Shown: positions 56,648 to 64,000 of the stretch, one piece after another
Position numbering within the stretch: the first letter of the stretch is position 1
Layout of the letters: every line of letters begins with the position of its first letter
NCBI GenBank assembly: GCA_001942045.1
Contig: MSTD01000020.1
Location: 1 to 64,000 of the forward strand
Direction of reading: 5' to 3'
DNA: 64,000 nt
From: Mycolicibacterium porcinum
Lineage (GTDB): Bacteria; Actinomycetota; Actinomycetes; Mycobacteriales; Mycobacteriaceae
Notes under the pieces: model-generated
Databases searched by the model: none
Told to the model about the DNA's origin: nothing
Seen by the model: the letters and a program-made list of their open reading frames with translations, nothing else
Translations under genes and position numbers: made by a program

Positions 56648-58597
56648 GTGGTATCCACCGCACCCAAGTCGACCGGGAAACTGGTCGATGCCGAGGGCAC
56701 CATACGACTCACCGTGGCCCAGGCCACCATTCGCTTCCTGGCCAACCAATATGTGGAACGCGACGGGGCCCGGTCCAAGTTCTTCGCCGGCTGCTTCGGC
56801 ATCTTCGGCCACGGCAACGTGGCCGGGCTGGGCCAGGCGCTGCTGCAAGATGAACTCGAAGCGGCGGAGTCAGGCCGGGAGCCGGGACTCAAGTACGTAC
56901 TGGGTCGCAACGAGCAGGCCATGGTGCACAGCGCGGCCGCCTATGCCCGCCAGAAGGACCGGCTTCAGACGTGGGCGGTGACCGCCAGCATCGGCCCCGG
57001 CTCCACGAACATGCTCACCGGGGCCGCACTGGCCACCATCAATCGGTTACCCGTGCTGCTGCTCCCCGCCGATACGTTTGCCACCAGGGTCAGTTCGCCG
57101 GTGTTGCAGGAACTCGAGCTGCCGTCTTCGGGTGATGTGACGGTCAACGACGCGTTCAAACCGCTGTCCCGCTACTTCGACCGGGTCTGGCGCCCCGAGC
57201 AACTCCCCGCCGCCTTGCTGGGAGCCATGCGCGTGCTCACCGATCCCGTCGAAACTGGGGCCGCGACCGTTTCGATCCCGCAGGACGTGCAGGCCGAGGC
57301 CCACGACTGGCCGGAATCGCTGTTCGCCGAACGCACCTGGCACGTGGCCCGCCCGTTGCCTGAGCGCGCGGTGACTGCGCGTGCCGCCGAGATCATCGCG
57401 TCGGCCCGCAAGCCGCTGATCATCGCCGGCGGCGGGGTGCACTACTCCGGTGCCGAAGAAGCTCTGGCCGCGCTGGCGTCCGGGACTGGGATCCCGGTCG
57501 CCGAGAGCCAGGCCGGCAAGGGCTCGCTGCGCTACGACCACCCCCAGTCGGTCGGAGCGATCGGTTCCACCGGCACCACGGCGGCGAACGCGCTGGCGTC
57601 CGAAGCGGACGTCGTCATCGGAATCGGCACCCGTTACAGCGATTTCACCTCCGCATCGCGGACCGCGTTCAACAACCCCGAGGTCCGGTTCGTCAACATC
57701 AACGTGGCTTCGCTCGACGCGGTGAAGCAGGGCGGGGTCAGCCTGATCGCCGATGCCCGTGAGGCCCTCGAGGCGCTGAGCACGGCGCTGAACGGCTACC
57801 GGGTGAGCGACGAATACGGTTCGCGGGTCACCGAACTGGCGGCCGAATGGGAGGACACCGTATCCGCCGTATACGCGGCAGAGGACGGCGCGGCGTTGAA
57901 CCAGAATCAGGTGATCGGCCTGGTCAACACGTTGTCGGAGCCCCGCGACGTGGTGGTGTGCGCGGCCGGCTCGATGCCCGGCGATCTGCACAAGATGTGG
58001 CGTACCCGCGACCGCAAGGGGTACCACGTCGAGTACGGCTACTCCTGCATGGGATACGAGATCGCCGGCGGGATCGGCGTGAAGATGGCCGATCCGGACC
58101 GCGACGTGTTCGTCATGATCGGCGACGGCTCCTACTTGATGATGGCAACCGAGATCGTCACCGCCGTGCAGGAGGGCGTCAAGATCATCCCGGTGCTGGT
58201 GCAGAACCACGGATTTGCCTCCATCGGTGGCCTTTCCGAATCGCTGGGCTCGCAGCGGTTCGGCACCGCCTATCGCTATCGCACCGCCGATGGGCGGCTC
58301 GACGGCGACACCCTGCCGGTGGACCTGGCGGCCAATGCCGCGAGTCTGGGCGCCGACGTCATCAAGGTCACCACCGCCGCGGAGTTCACCGACGCGATGA
58401 AAGTGGCCAAGGCCGCTGACCGCACCACCGTGATCCATGTCGAAACCGATCCGCTGATCTACGCACCCGACAGCCAGTCCTGGTGGGACGTCCCGGTGTC
58501 GGAGGTCTCCACGTTGGAGTCCACCCAGAGCGCGTACGAACGCTATGCGGACTGGAAGAAAGTTCAACGCTCCCTCGTCAACCCGTCAGATCGTTGA
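56648..58597 (+). CDS. iolD: 3D-(3,5/4)-trihydroxycyclohexane-1,2-dione hydrolase
   Basis: A 649-residue thiamine-diphosphate enzyme of the acetolactate-synthase fold that opens the ring of the diketo-inositol. The N-terminal active-site Glu is in LGRNEQAMVHSAAAYAR, with ASIGPGSTNMLTGAALA. The ThDP motif is MIGDGSYLMMATEIVTAVQE followed by NHGF. GTG at 56648 with AAGGAG about ten bases upstream is the start. It follows iolB directly and precedes iolE by 12 bases. Confidence 0.93.
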   Translation: MVSTAPKSTGKLVDAEGTIRLTVAQATIRFLANQYVERDGARSKFFAGCFGIFGHGNVAGLGQALLQDELEAAESGREPGLKYVLGRNEQAMVHSAAAYARQKDRLQTWAVTASIGPGSTNMLTGAALATINRLPVLLLPADTFATRVSSPVLQELELPSSGDVTVNDAFKPLSRYFDRVWRPEQLPAALLGAMRVLTDPVETGAATVSIPQDVQAEAHDWPESLFAERTWHVARPLPERAVTARAAEIIASARKPLIIAGGGVHYSGAEEALAALASGTGIPVAESQAGKGSLRYDHPQSVGAIGSTGTTAANALASEADVVIGIGTRYSDFTSASRTAFNNPEVRFVNINVASLDAVKQGGVSLIADAREALEALSTALNGYRVSDEYGSRVTELAAEWEDTVSAVYAAEDGAALNQNQVIGLVNTLSEPRDVVVCAAGSMPGDLHKMWRTRDRKGYHVEYGYSCMGYEIAGGIGVKMADPDRDVFVMIGDGSYLMMATEIVTAVQEGVKIIPVLVQNHGFASIGGLSESLGSQRFGTAYRYRTADGRLDGDTLPVDLAANAASLGADVIKVTTAAEFTDAMKVAKAADRTTVIHVETDPLIYAPDSQSWWDVPVSEVSTLESTQSAYERYADWKKVQRSLVNPSDR

Positions 58598-58609
58598 AGG
58601 AAGCCCGTA

Positions 58610-59515
58610 GTGAGCAAGATTCTCGTTGGTTCGGCCCCCGACTCTTGGGGTGTGTGGTTTCCCGACGACCCGAACCAGACGCCCTATAGCCGTTTCCTCG
58701 ACGAGGTGGCCGAATCTGGTTACGAATGGATCGAATTGGGTCCGTTCGGCTACCTGCCCACCGATCCGCAGCGGCTCTCCGACGAACTGGCCCAACGCAA
58801 CCTGAAGCTGTCCGCCGGAACCGTCTTCGAGCATCTGCACCAGGACAATTCGTGGGATGCAGTGTGGACGCAGATCGAGGACGTCGCCAAGCTGACCGCC
58901 GCCGTCGGCGGTAAGCACGTCGTGGTGATCCCCGAGATGTGGCGCGACCCGGCCACCGGCGCGGTGCTCGAAGATCGCAGCCTGACGACCGAACAGTGGC
59001 GCAAGAAGACGCAGGGCATGAACGAGCTCGGCAAGGCCATGTTCGAAAAGTACGGTGTACGTGCGCAATACCACCCGCACGCCGACAGCCACGTCGACAC
59101 CGAGGAGAACGTGTATCGCTTCCTCGACGGCACCGACGGCGAATACGTCAACCTGTGCCTGGACACCGGGCACATCAGCTACTGCGGCGGCGACAACATC
59201 GCCATCATCCGCCGGGCCCCCGAGCGCATCGGCTACCTGCACCTCAAGCAGGTCGACCCCGAGGTGCGGGCCAAGGTCGAGGCTGAGGACCTCCCCTTCG
59301 GCGAGGCCGTCAAGCTGGGCGCGATGACCGAACCGCCGCTGGGCATTCCGGAGATGCCGCCGTTGCTCGCCGAGATCGACAAGCTCGGCATCGACGTGTT
59401 CGCGATCGTCGAACAGGACATGTACCCCTGCGAGGTCGACGCTCCCCTGCCCATCGCCAAGCGGACCCGAAACTACCTGGGTTCGTGTGGCATCCCTTCC
59501 GTCCGTTTCAACTAG
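58610..59515 (+). CDS. iolE: myo-Inosose-2 dehydratase
   Basis: A 301-residue TIM barrel starting VGSAPDSWGVWFPDDPNQTP, the IolE hallmark. It has HHVVVIPEMWR-type and QYHPHADSHVDTEENVYRFL metal-site segments, then CLDTGHISYCGGDN, YLHLKQVDPEV and IVEQDMYP. It dehydrates 2-keto-myo-inositol to the diketone that IolD opens. GTG start with GAAGGAAG upstream. Followed by iolG eight bases later. Confidence 0.9.
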   Translation: MSKILVGSAPDSWGVWFPDDPNQTPYSRFLDEVAESGYEWIELGPFGYLPTDPQRLSDELAQRNLKLSAGTVFEHLHQDNSWDAVWTQIEDVAKLTAAVGGKHVVVIPEMWRDPATGAVLEDRSLTTEQWRKKTQGMNELGKAMFEKYGVRAQYHPHADSHVDTEENVYRFLDGTDGEYVNLCLDTGHISYCGGDNIAIIRRAPERIGYLHLKQVDPEVRAKVEAEDLPFGEAVKLGAMTEPPLGIPEMPPLLAEIDKLGIDVFAIVEQDMYPCEVDAPLPIAKRTRNYLGSCGIPSVRFN

Positions 59516-59523
59516 GAGCACCG

Positions 59524-60555
59524 ATGTCTGATCTACGTGTCGCCGTCCTCGGCGTCGGCATCATGGGCGCCGACCACGTCGCGCGCCTGACCAGCCGGAT
59601 TTCCGGTGCCCGAGTCGTCGTGGTGAACGATTTTCTCGCCGAGAAAGCCGAGAAGATCGCTGCGAACATCCCGGGCTGCCGGTCCGTCACCGATCCGCTC
59701 GACGCCATCGCCGATCCTGAAGTCGATGCCGTCGTACTCGCGACGCCAGGGCCGACGCACGACAAGCAACTGCTGGCCTGTCTGGAGCACGGCAAACCAG
59801 TACTCTGCGAAAAGCCGTTGACCACCGACGTCGAGTCGTCACTCGAGGTGGTCAAGCGTGAGGCGGAGCTCGGAAAGCGGCTCATCCAGGTCGGTTTCAT
59901 GCGCCGGTTCGACGAGGAGTACATGCAGCTGAAGGCCCTGCTCGACGCCGGCGAGTTCGGCCGCGCGCTGGTGCTGCACTGTGTACACCGCAACCCGGCT
60001 GTGCCCCCGAGCTTCGACAGCTCCATGATCGTCAAGGATTCCCTGGTCCACGAGGTCGACGTGACCCGGTTCCTGTTCGACGAGGAGATCGACTCGATCC
60101 AGATTCTGAAGCCGGCTGTCAATCCCGGTGCCCCCGACGGCATTCAGGACCCACAGATCGCCCTCATGCGCACCGTCTCCGGCAAGCACGTGGACGTCGA
60201 ATTGTTCGTCACCACCGGAGTGGCCTATGAGGTGCGCACCGAACTGGTCGGCGAAAAGGGTTCCGCATTCATCGGACTCGATGTCGGGCTGATCCGCAAA
60301 GGCGCCTCGGGAACCTGGGGTGGCACCATCACCCCCGGGTTCCGGGAGCGGTTCGGACGGGCCTACGACATCGAGTTCCAGCGCTGGGTCGACGCTGTTC
60401 AGCACGGCAGCTCGACCGGGGATTACACAGACGGCCCCACGGCATGGGACGGCTACGCCGCGGCGGCAGTGTGCGCGGCCGGTGTCAAGGCACTGGAGAC
60501 CGGCCTTCCGGTCGCGGTGGGCATGGTGGCGCGCGAGTCGATCCCGGGGGCGTAG
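59524..60555 (+). CDS. iolG: myo-Inositol 2-dehydrogenase
   Basis: A 343-residue Gfo/Idh dehydrogenase. Rossmann motif RVAVLGVGIMGADHVARL; catalytic-lysine motif VLCEKPLTTD; substrate block DSLVHEVDVTRFLFDEEIDS, with the Asp-x3-His pattern of inositol dehydrogenases. It oxidises myo-inositol to 2-keto-myo-inositol, the first step of the route. TAGGAGCACCG before the ATG supports the start. Confidence 0.9.
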   Translation: MSDLRVAVLGVGIMGADHVARLTSRISGARVVVVNDFLAEKAEKIAANIPGCRSVTDPLDAIADPEVDAVVLATPGPTHDKQLLACLEHGKPVLCEKPLTTDVESSLEVVKREAELGKRLIQVGFMRRFDEEYMQLKALLDAGEFGRALVLHCVHRNPAVPPSFDSSMIVKDSLVHEVDVTRFLFDEEIDSIQILKPAVNPGAPDGIQDPQIALMRTVSGKHVDVELFVTTGVAYEVRTELVGEKGSAFIGLDVGLIRKGASGTWGGTITPGFRERFGRAYDIEFQRWVDAVQHGSSTGDYTDGPTAWDGYAAAAVCAAGVKALETGLPVAVGMVARESIPGA

Positions 60556-60557
60556 CG

Positions 60558-61433
60558 ATGAAGATCGCCCTGGATCCCACCCCGTTCCACCACGACTACG
60601 AGTTGCTCGAATTCCCCCGCCTGGTGGCCGAACTCGGCTACGAGTACCTGCAGCTGACCCCGCACCGGGACTTCATCCCGTTCTTCAATCATCCGCGTGC
60701 CGACGACGCACTGGTGACGGCGTTTCGAAAGGCGTGTGCCGATGCCGGAGTGGGGATCGCCTCGGTGCTGCCGGTGCTGCGCTGGTCCAGCCCGGACCCC
60801 GACGCGCGCGAAGCTGCGGTACGCAACTGGAAGCGCGTCATCCAGATCACCGTCGACCTCGGCGTCAACGTGATCAACACCGAGTTCTCCGGCCGTCCGG
60901 AGAAAGCCGAGGAATCCGAGCGCGCGTTCTTCCGGTCGATGGAGGAACTACTGCCGATCATCGAACGCGAAGGCATCGATGTCCGGATCGATCCGCACCC
61001 AGACGATTTCGTCGAGGACGGCCTCGAAGCAGTGCGCATCATCCGTGGGGTCAACTCCCCCAACATCGGCATGGTGTACGTGGCGTGCCACACCTATCAT
61101 ATGGGCGGCAACATGATTGACATCATGCGTGCCGCCGGTGACAAGCTGCGCCTGGTTCACGTCGCCGACACCATGGACCACCACCGCAGCCATGGACTGC
61201 GCTACATCACCAACCCGCCCGGCAACCCGGTGCGGGTGCACCAGCACCTGAAAATCGGTGACGGCGACATCAATTGGGACGAGTTCTTCGGCGGCCTGGC
61301 CGAGCTCGGCTTCTACGACCGCGCCGACACCGTCATGGTGTCGTCGGTGTTCGCCGAGGACGAGAATGCCCACGACGTGTCGCGGTATCAGCTGAAGACG
61401 ATGACGGAGTACGTCACGAAGTACCGCGGATGA
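60558..61433 (+). CDS. iolH: IolH-like sugar phosphate isomerase/epimerase
   Basis: A 291-residue xylose-isomerase-like barrel starting MKIALDPTPFHHDYELLEFP. It has GVNVINTEFSGRPEKAEESE, VRIDPHPDDFVEDGLEA, YVACHTYHMGGNMIDIM and LVHVADTMDHHRSHGLRYI. It corresponds in place and likeness to IolH of corynebacterial clusters, whose reaction is not settled. It ends the iol operon; the convergent lysR gene ends ten bases away with no terminator between. Confidence 0.85.
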   Translation: MKIALDPTPFHHDYELLEFPRLVAELGYEYLQLTPHRDFIPFFNHPRADDALVTAFRKACADAGVGIASVLPVLRWSSPDPDAREAAVRNWKRVIQITVDLGVNVINTEFSGRPEKAEESERAFFRSMEELLPIIEREGIDVRIDPHPDDFVEDGLEAVRIIRGVNSPNIGMVYVACHTYHMGGNMIDIMRAAGDKLRLVHVADTMDHHRSHGLRYITNPPGNPVRVHQHLKIGDGDINWDEFFGGLAELGFYDRADTVMVSSVFAEDENAHDVSRYQLKTMTEYVTKYRG

Positions 61434-61443
61434 CCTCCCCCGG

Positions 61444-62385
61444 TTAGGTTCCCTGCCCCGCTGAGGCCCACCAACCGTCGATGCGCGTTCCGAGGTCGAG
61501 ATCGGCGGCCACCTCGACGAGCGCGGCGGCCACGATCGACGCGGGCGCACGGTCGAGCACCACCAGTCCGATCGCCGGACGCGGACCGTGCTGCACCATC
61601 GGCCGCGCGGCGAACCCCGGAGGCACGCCGAGTTGTGGCAGCCACGCGGTCGAGGCGATGGTCGCGCGCGGTGAGTTCGTCAGGTGGGCATAGAGCGCGT
61701 CGACCGAATCCGCCTCCACCACGGGGCGATAACGCACGCCTTCGGCGGCCATGTTGGCGTCCAGGATGCGCCGGTTGCGCATCGTGGTGGTCAGCACGCA
61801 GAGCGGCAGCCCGGCCGCATCCGACCAGGCGATCTCCGGCTGGTCCATCAGCGCATGATCGGCCGGCGCCACCAGGACGTAGCGCTCCCGGTACATCTCC
61901 ACCGACCGGGTTCCCGGCGGGGCTTCGTCGTCGAGATAGGTCAATCCGGCGTCGATCTCGAAATCGGCCAGCCGCCGCGCGATCTCGCGGGACGACAGTG
62001 CCTCGATGCGCACCGACGCGGCCGGGTTGCGGCGCAGGAACTCGGTGGTGATGAACGGGCCGGTGGGTACCGCGGTCGGGATCGCCCCGATCCGGGCCGT
62101 GACGGTCAACCGTCCGCGCATGCGGTCGATGTCGGCGAGCATGTCGTCGCGTTCGGCGACGATCCGCTGTGCCCACGTCACGACCCGCTGGCCCTCCTCG
62201 GTGAACCCTTCGAACCGCTGCCCCCGCTGCACGATGACGATCCCCAGCTCGCGTTCCAGCCGGCGGATAGCCACCGACAGTGTCGGCTGGCTCACGTGGC
62301 ACCGCGCGGCCGCCCGACCGAAGTGCCGCTCGGTCGCCAGCGCCAGCAGGTAGTCCAGCTGCTGTAGCAGGACATCACTCGCCAT
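61444..62385 (-). CDS. LysR-family transcriptional regulator
   Basis: About 313 residues. The N-terminal winged helix reads LLQQLDYLLALATERHFGRA, AARCHVSQPTLSVAIRRLER, ELGIVIVQRGQRFEGFTEEG. The effector domain follows (IGAIPTAVPTGPFITTEFL). It is nearest in form to OxyS-type LysR proteins of mycobacteria. The start could be at 62385 or 62397. It is divergent from fdhF, 116 bases apart, and probably controls it. Confidence 0.88.
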   Translation of the reverse strand: MASDVLLQQLDYLLALATERHFGRAAARCHVSQPTLSVAIRRLERELGIVIVQRGQRFEGFTEEGQRVVTWAQRIVAERDDMLADIDRMRGRLTVTARIGAIPTAVPTGPFITTEFLRRNPAASVRIEALSSREIARRLADFEIDAGLTYLDDEAPPGTRSVEMYRERYVLVAPADHALMDQPEIAWSDAAGLPLCVLTTTMRNRRILDANMAAEGVRYRPVVEADSVDALYAHLTNSPRATIASTAWLPQLGVPPGFAARPMVQHGPRPAIGLVVLDRAPASIVAAALVEVAADLDLGTRIDGWWASAGQGT

Positions 62386-62424
62386 GGCTCCCCGCATTCG
62401 TCACCGTTCGATAGAAAACATCTA

Positions 62425-62456
62425 TCACTGCATGTGAAATATCGAATATGCAGGTC
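62425..62456. promoter_or_regulatory. Dyad region between lysR and fdhF
   Basis: This AT-rich stretch in an otherwise GC-rich gap contains GCATGTGAAATATCGAATATGC (partly symmetric, GCAT...ATGC). It overlaps patterns of the T-N11-A type used by LysR regulators. It is the best candidate operator for the divergent pair. Confidence 0.35.
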
Positions 62457-62489
62457 CGCCAAGCGGCGGGTCCGGCGGTTTTCGAGGAC

Positions 62490-62495
62490 TAGATT
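62490..62495 (+). promoter_or_regulatory. -10 element of fdhF (leaderless)
   Basis: TAGATT lies exactly at -12 to -7 of the ATG at 62502, with no Shine-Dalgarno, as at the FAD monooxygenase gene at 34869. Confidence 0.5.
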
Positions 62496-62501
62496 GGGTT
62501 C

Positions 62502-64000
62502 ATGACCAGCGCCAGGGACATCGATGCCGATTACGACGAGCACAACGTCATCAGCACCGGCGCGGAGCACGAAGCGGCCGGGGTCAAGGCAGTCCTGGTC
62601 AGCATGCAACGCGGATTCGAGCAGATGGGCCCGCTGCGCACCGCCGCCGCGCTGACCAAGCTCAATCAACGGCACGGGTTCGACTGCCCGGGCTGCGCCT
62701 GGCCCGAGGAGCACGGCGGCCGCAAGCTGGCCGAGTTCTGCGAAAACGGGGCGAAAGCGGTCGCCGAGGAAGCCACCAAGCGCGTGGTGACGCCCGACTT
62801 CTTCGCCCGGCACACCATCGCCGAACTCGAGACCAAGCCCGAGTACTGGCTGTCCCAGCAGGGCCGGCTGACCCAGCCGATGGTGCTCGCGCCCGGAGAG
62901 TCGCACTACCGGCCGATCGAATGGGACGACGCCTACCGGTTGATCGCCGACCACCTCAATGCGCTGGCCTCCCCGGACGAGGCGCTGTTCTATACCTCAG
63001 GGCGCACCAGCAACGAGGCGGCGTTTCTCTACCAGCTGATGGTCCGCAGCTTCGGCACCAACAACCTGCCCGACTGCTCGAACATGTGCCACGAATCCTC
63101 GGGCACCGCGCTGACCGAGTCGATCGGCATCGGCAAGGGCTCGGTCACCGTCGAGGACGTCACCGAGGCCGACCTGATCCTGATCGCCGGGCAGAACCCC
63201 GGCACCAACCACCCCCGCATGCTGTCCGTGTTGGAGAAGGCAAAAGCCAACGGCGCCAAGATCATTGCGATCAACCCGCTACCCGAAGCCGGCCTGATCC
63301 GGTTCAAGGACCCACAGAAGGTGCACGGCGTGGTCGGGCACGGAATCCCGATCGCCGACGAGTTCGTACAGATCCGCCTGGGTGGCGACATGGCCCTGTT
63401 CGCCGGCCTGGGCCGGCTGCTGCTGGAAGCCGAGGACAATGCCCCCGGCACGGTGTTGGACCGAGAGTTCATCGAGACTCATTGCGCGGGCTTCGACGAC
63501 TACGCCCGTCAGACCCGCGCGATCGACCTGGACACGGTGACCGAGGCCAGCGGCATCGACGAGACCCAGCTGCGTCGCGTCGCCGATATGCTGATGGCCT
63601 CCCAACGCACCGTGATCTGCTGGGCGATGGGCCTGACCCAACACCACCACGCGGTGGCCACCATCGGCGAGGCCACCAACCTGCTCTTCATGCGCGGCAT
63701 GATCGGCAAGCCGGGTGCGGGCGTATGCCCGGTGCGCGGACACTCCAACGTGCAGGGCGACCGGACCATGGGCATCTGGGAGAAGATGCCCGAGAAGTTT
63801 CTGGATGCCCTCGACAGCAGGTTTGGCATCACCAGTCCTCGCAAGCACGGTTACGACACCGTCGATGCCATCCGGGCGATGCGCGACGGGCGCGCCAAGG
63901 TCTTCATCGGGATGGGAGGCAACTTCGTCTCGGCCACTCCCGACACCGGAGTCACCGAGGCCGGATTGCGAAGTTGCGCCCTGACCGTCCAGATTTCGAC
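62502..64000 (+). CDS. fdhF: FdhF-type molybdopterin oxidoreductase (partial)
   Basis: The first 499 codons of a molybdopterin oxidoreductase of the FdhF/YdeP group (orthologue of Rv2900c); the gene runs off the window end. It has CPGCAWPEEHGGRKLAEFCE near residues 65-85, GRTSNEAAFLYQLM, NLPDCSNMCHESSGTALTES (the segment around the molybdenum ligand in formate-dehydrogenase-like enzymes) and GMIGKPGAGVCPVRGHSNVQ. The N-terminal Cys set (CPGC...C) differs from the usual 4Fe-4S spacing. It needs the MGD cofactor made by MobA (38099). True formate oxidation is not established for this subgroup. Confidence 0.88.
   Translation, partial: MTSARDIDADYDEHNVISTGAEHEAAGVKAVLVSMQRGFEQMGPLRTAAALTKLNQRHGFDCPGCAWPEEHGGRKLAEFCENGAKAVAEEATKRVVTPDFFARHTIAELETKPEYWLSQQGRLTQPMVLAPGESHYRPIEWDDAYRLIADHLNALASPDEALFYTSGRTSNEAAFLYQLMVRSFGTNNLPDCSNMCHESSGTALTESIGIGKGSVTVEDVTEADLILIAGQNPGTNHPRMLSVLEKAKANGAKIIAINPLPEAGLIRFKDPQKVHGVVGHGIPIADEFVQIRLGGDMALFAGLGRLLLEAEDNAPGTVLDREFIETHCAGFDDYARQTRAIDLDTVTEASGIDETQLRRVADMLMASQRTVICWAMGLTQHHHAVATIGEATNLLFMRGMIGKPGAGVCPVRGHSNVQGDRTMGIWEKMPEKFLDALDSRFGITSPRKHGYDTVDAIRAMRDGRAKVFIGMGGNFVSATPDTGVTEAGLRSCALTVQIS

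Overview
The window is high-GC actinobacterial DNA from a mycobacterium, probably a fast-growing, metabolically broad one. Gene content and order from about 0 to 41.7 kb follow the block that M. tuberculosis carries from comEA (Rv2415c) to korA (Rv2455c). The signature genes are octT/gpgP for methylglucose lipopolysaccharide, a glutamine-dependent NadE, RNase E with long acidic tails, two resuscitation-promoting factors and KorAB. Start codons are often GTG or TTG, 4-base stop/start overlaps are common, and several genes look leaderless.

Layout. 0-2.7 kb: a broken comEA whose first bases read on the opposite strand, an SPFH membrane protein, and a DapB-like dehydrogenase. 2.8-6.1 kb (minus strand): degV-octT-gpgP-rsfS-nadD. 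6.2-9.8 kb (minus): a VWA/MoxR pair and proA, divergent from a ribokinase and an enoyl-CoA hydratase. 11.6-14.3 kb: a large secreted alpha/beta hydrolase. 14.4-18.1 kb: nadE, a cysteine hydrolase, a sirtuin and a P450 remnant. 18.2-30 kb (minus): proB-obgE-rpmA-rplU, rne, ndk-DUF4233-folC-valS. 30-36 kb: a DUF937 protein, a trans-acting enoyl-reductase homologue, an S9 peptidase, a lipoprotein and an FAD monooxygenase. 36-38 kb: two rpf genes and a 1-kb gene-free leader region. 38-41.7 kb: mobA-korB-korA.

42-62.4 kb is an accessory catabolic island. A PfkB kinase and a small exported protein flank a consensus CRP site. A LacI-type regulator then diverges from a tightly coupled five-gene operon (PhyH oxygenase, two Gfo/Idh dehydrogenases, two sugar-isomerase TIM barrels). 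After a deazaflavin nitroreductase-like gene comes a myo-inositol system: a three-gene ABC importer and a GntR regulator on the minus strand, and iolC-aldolase-iolB-iolD-iolE-iolG-iolH on the plus strand. An identical 22-bp element sits about 100 bp before both the importer and the catabolic operon, and its core is a near-palindromic TGTTCGGACA. It is the likely shared operator. iolA/mmsA is absent from the operon.

62.4-64 kb: a LysR regulator divergent from fdhF (molybdopterin oxidoreductase), which runs off the window end and would use the MGD cofactor made by MobA.

Most notable signals: the comEA strand switch at an 8-bp GGCGCGCC palindrome; the twin inositol operators; the LacI/PhyH polyol operon, which has no described substrate; a long hairpin overlapping the obgE ribosome-binding site; CRP-like sites at both rpf genes; and two strong dyads upstream of korA with no adjacent regulator.
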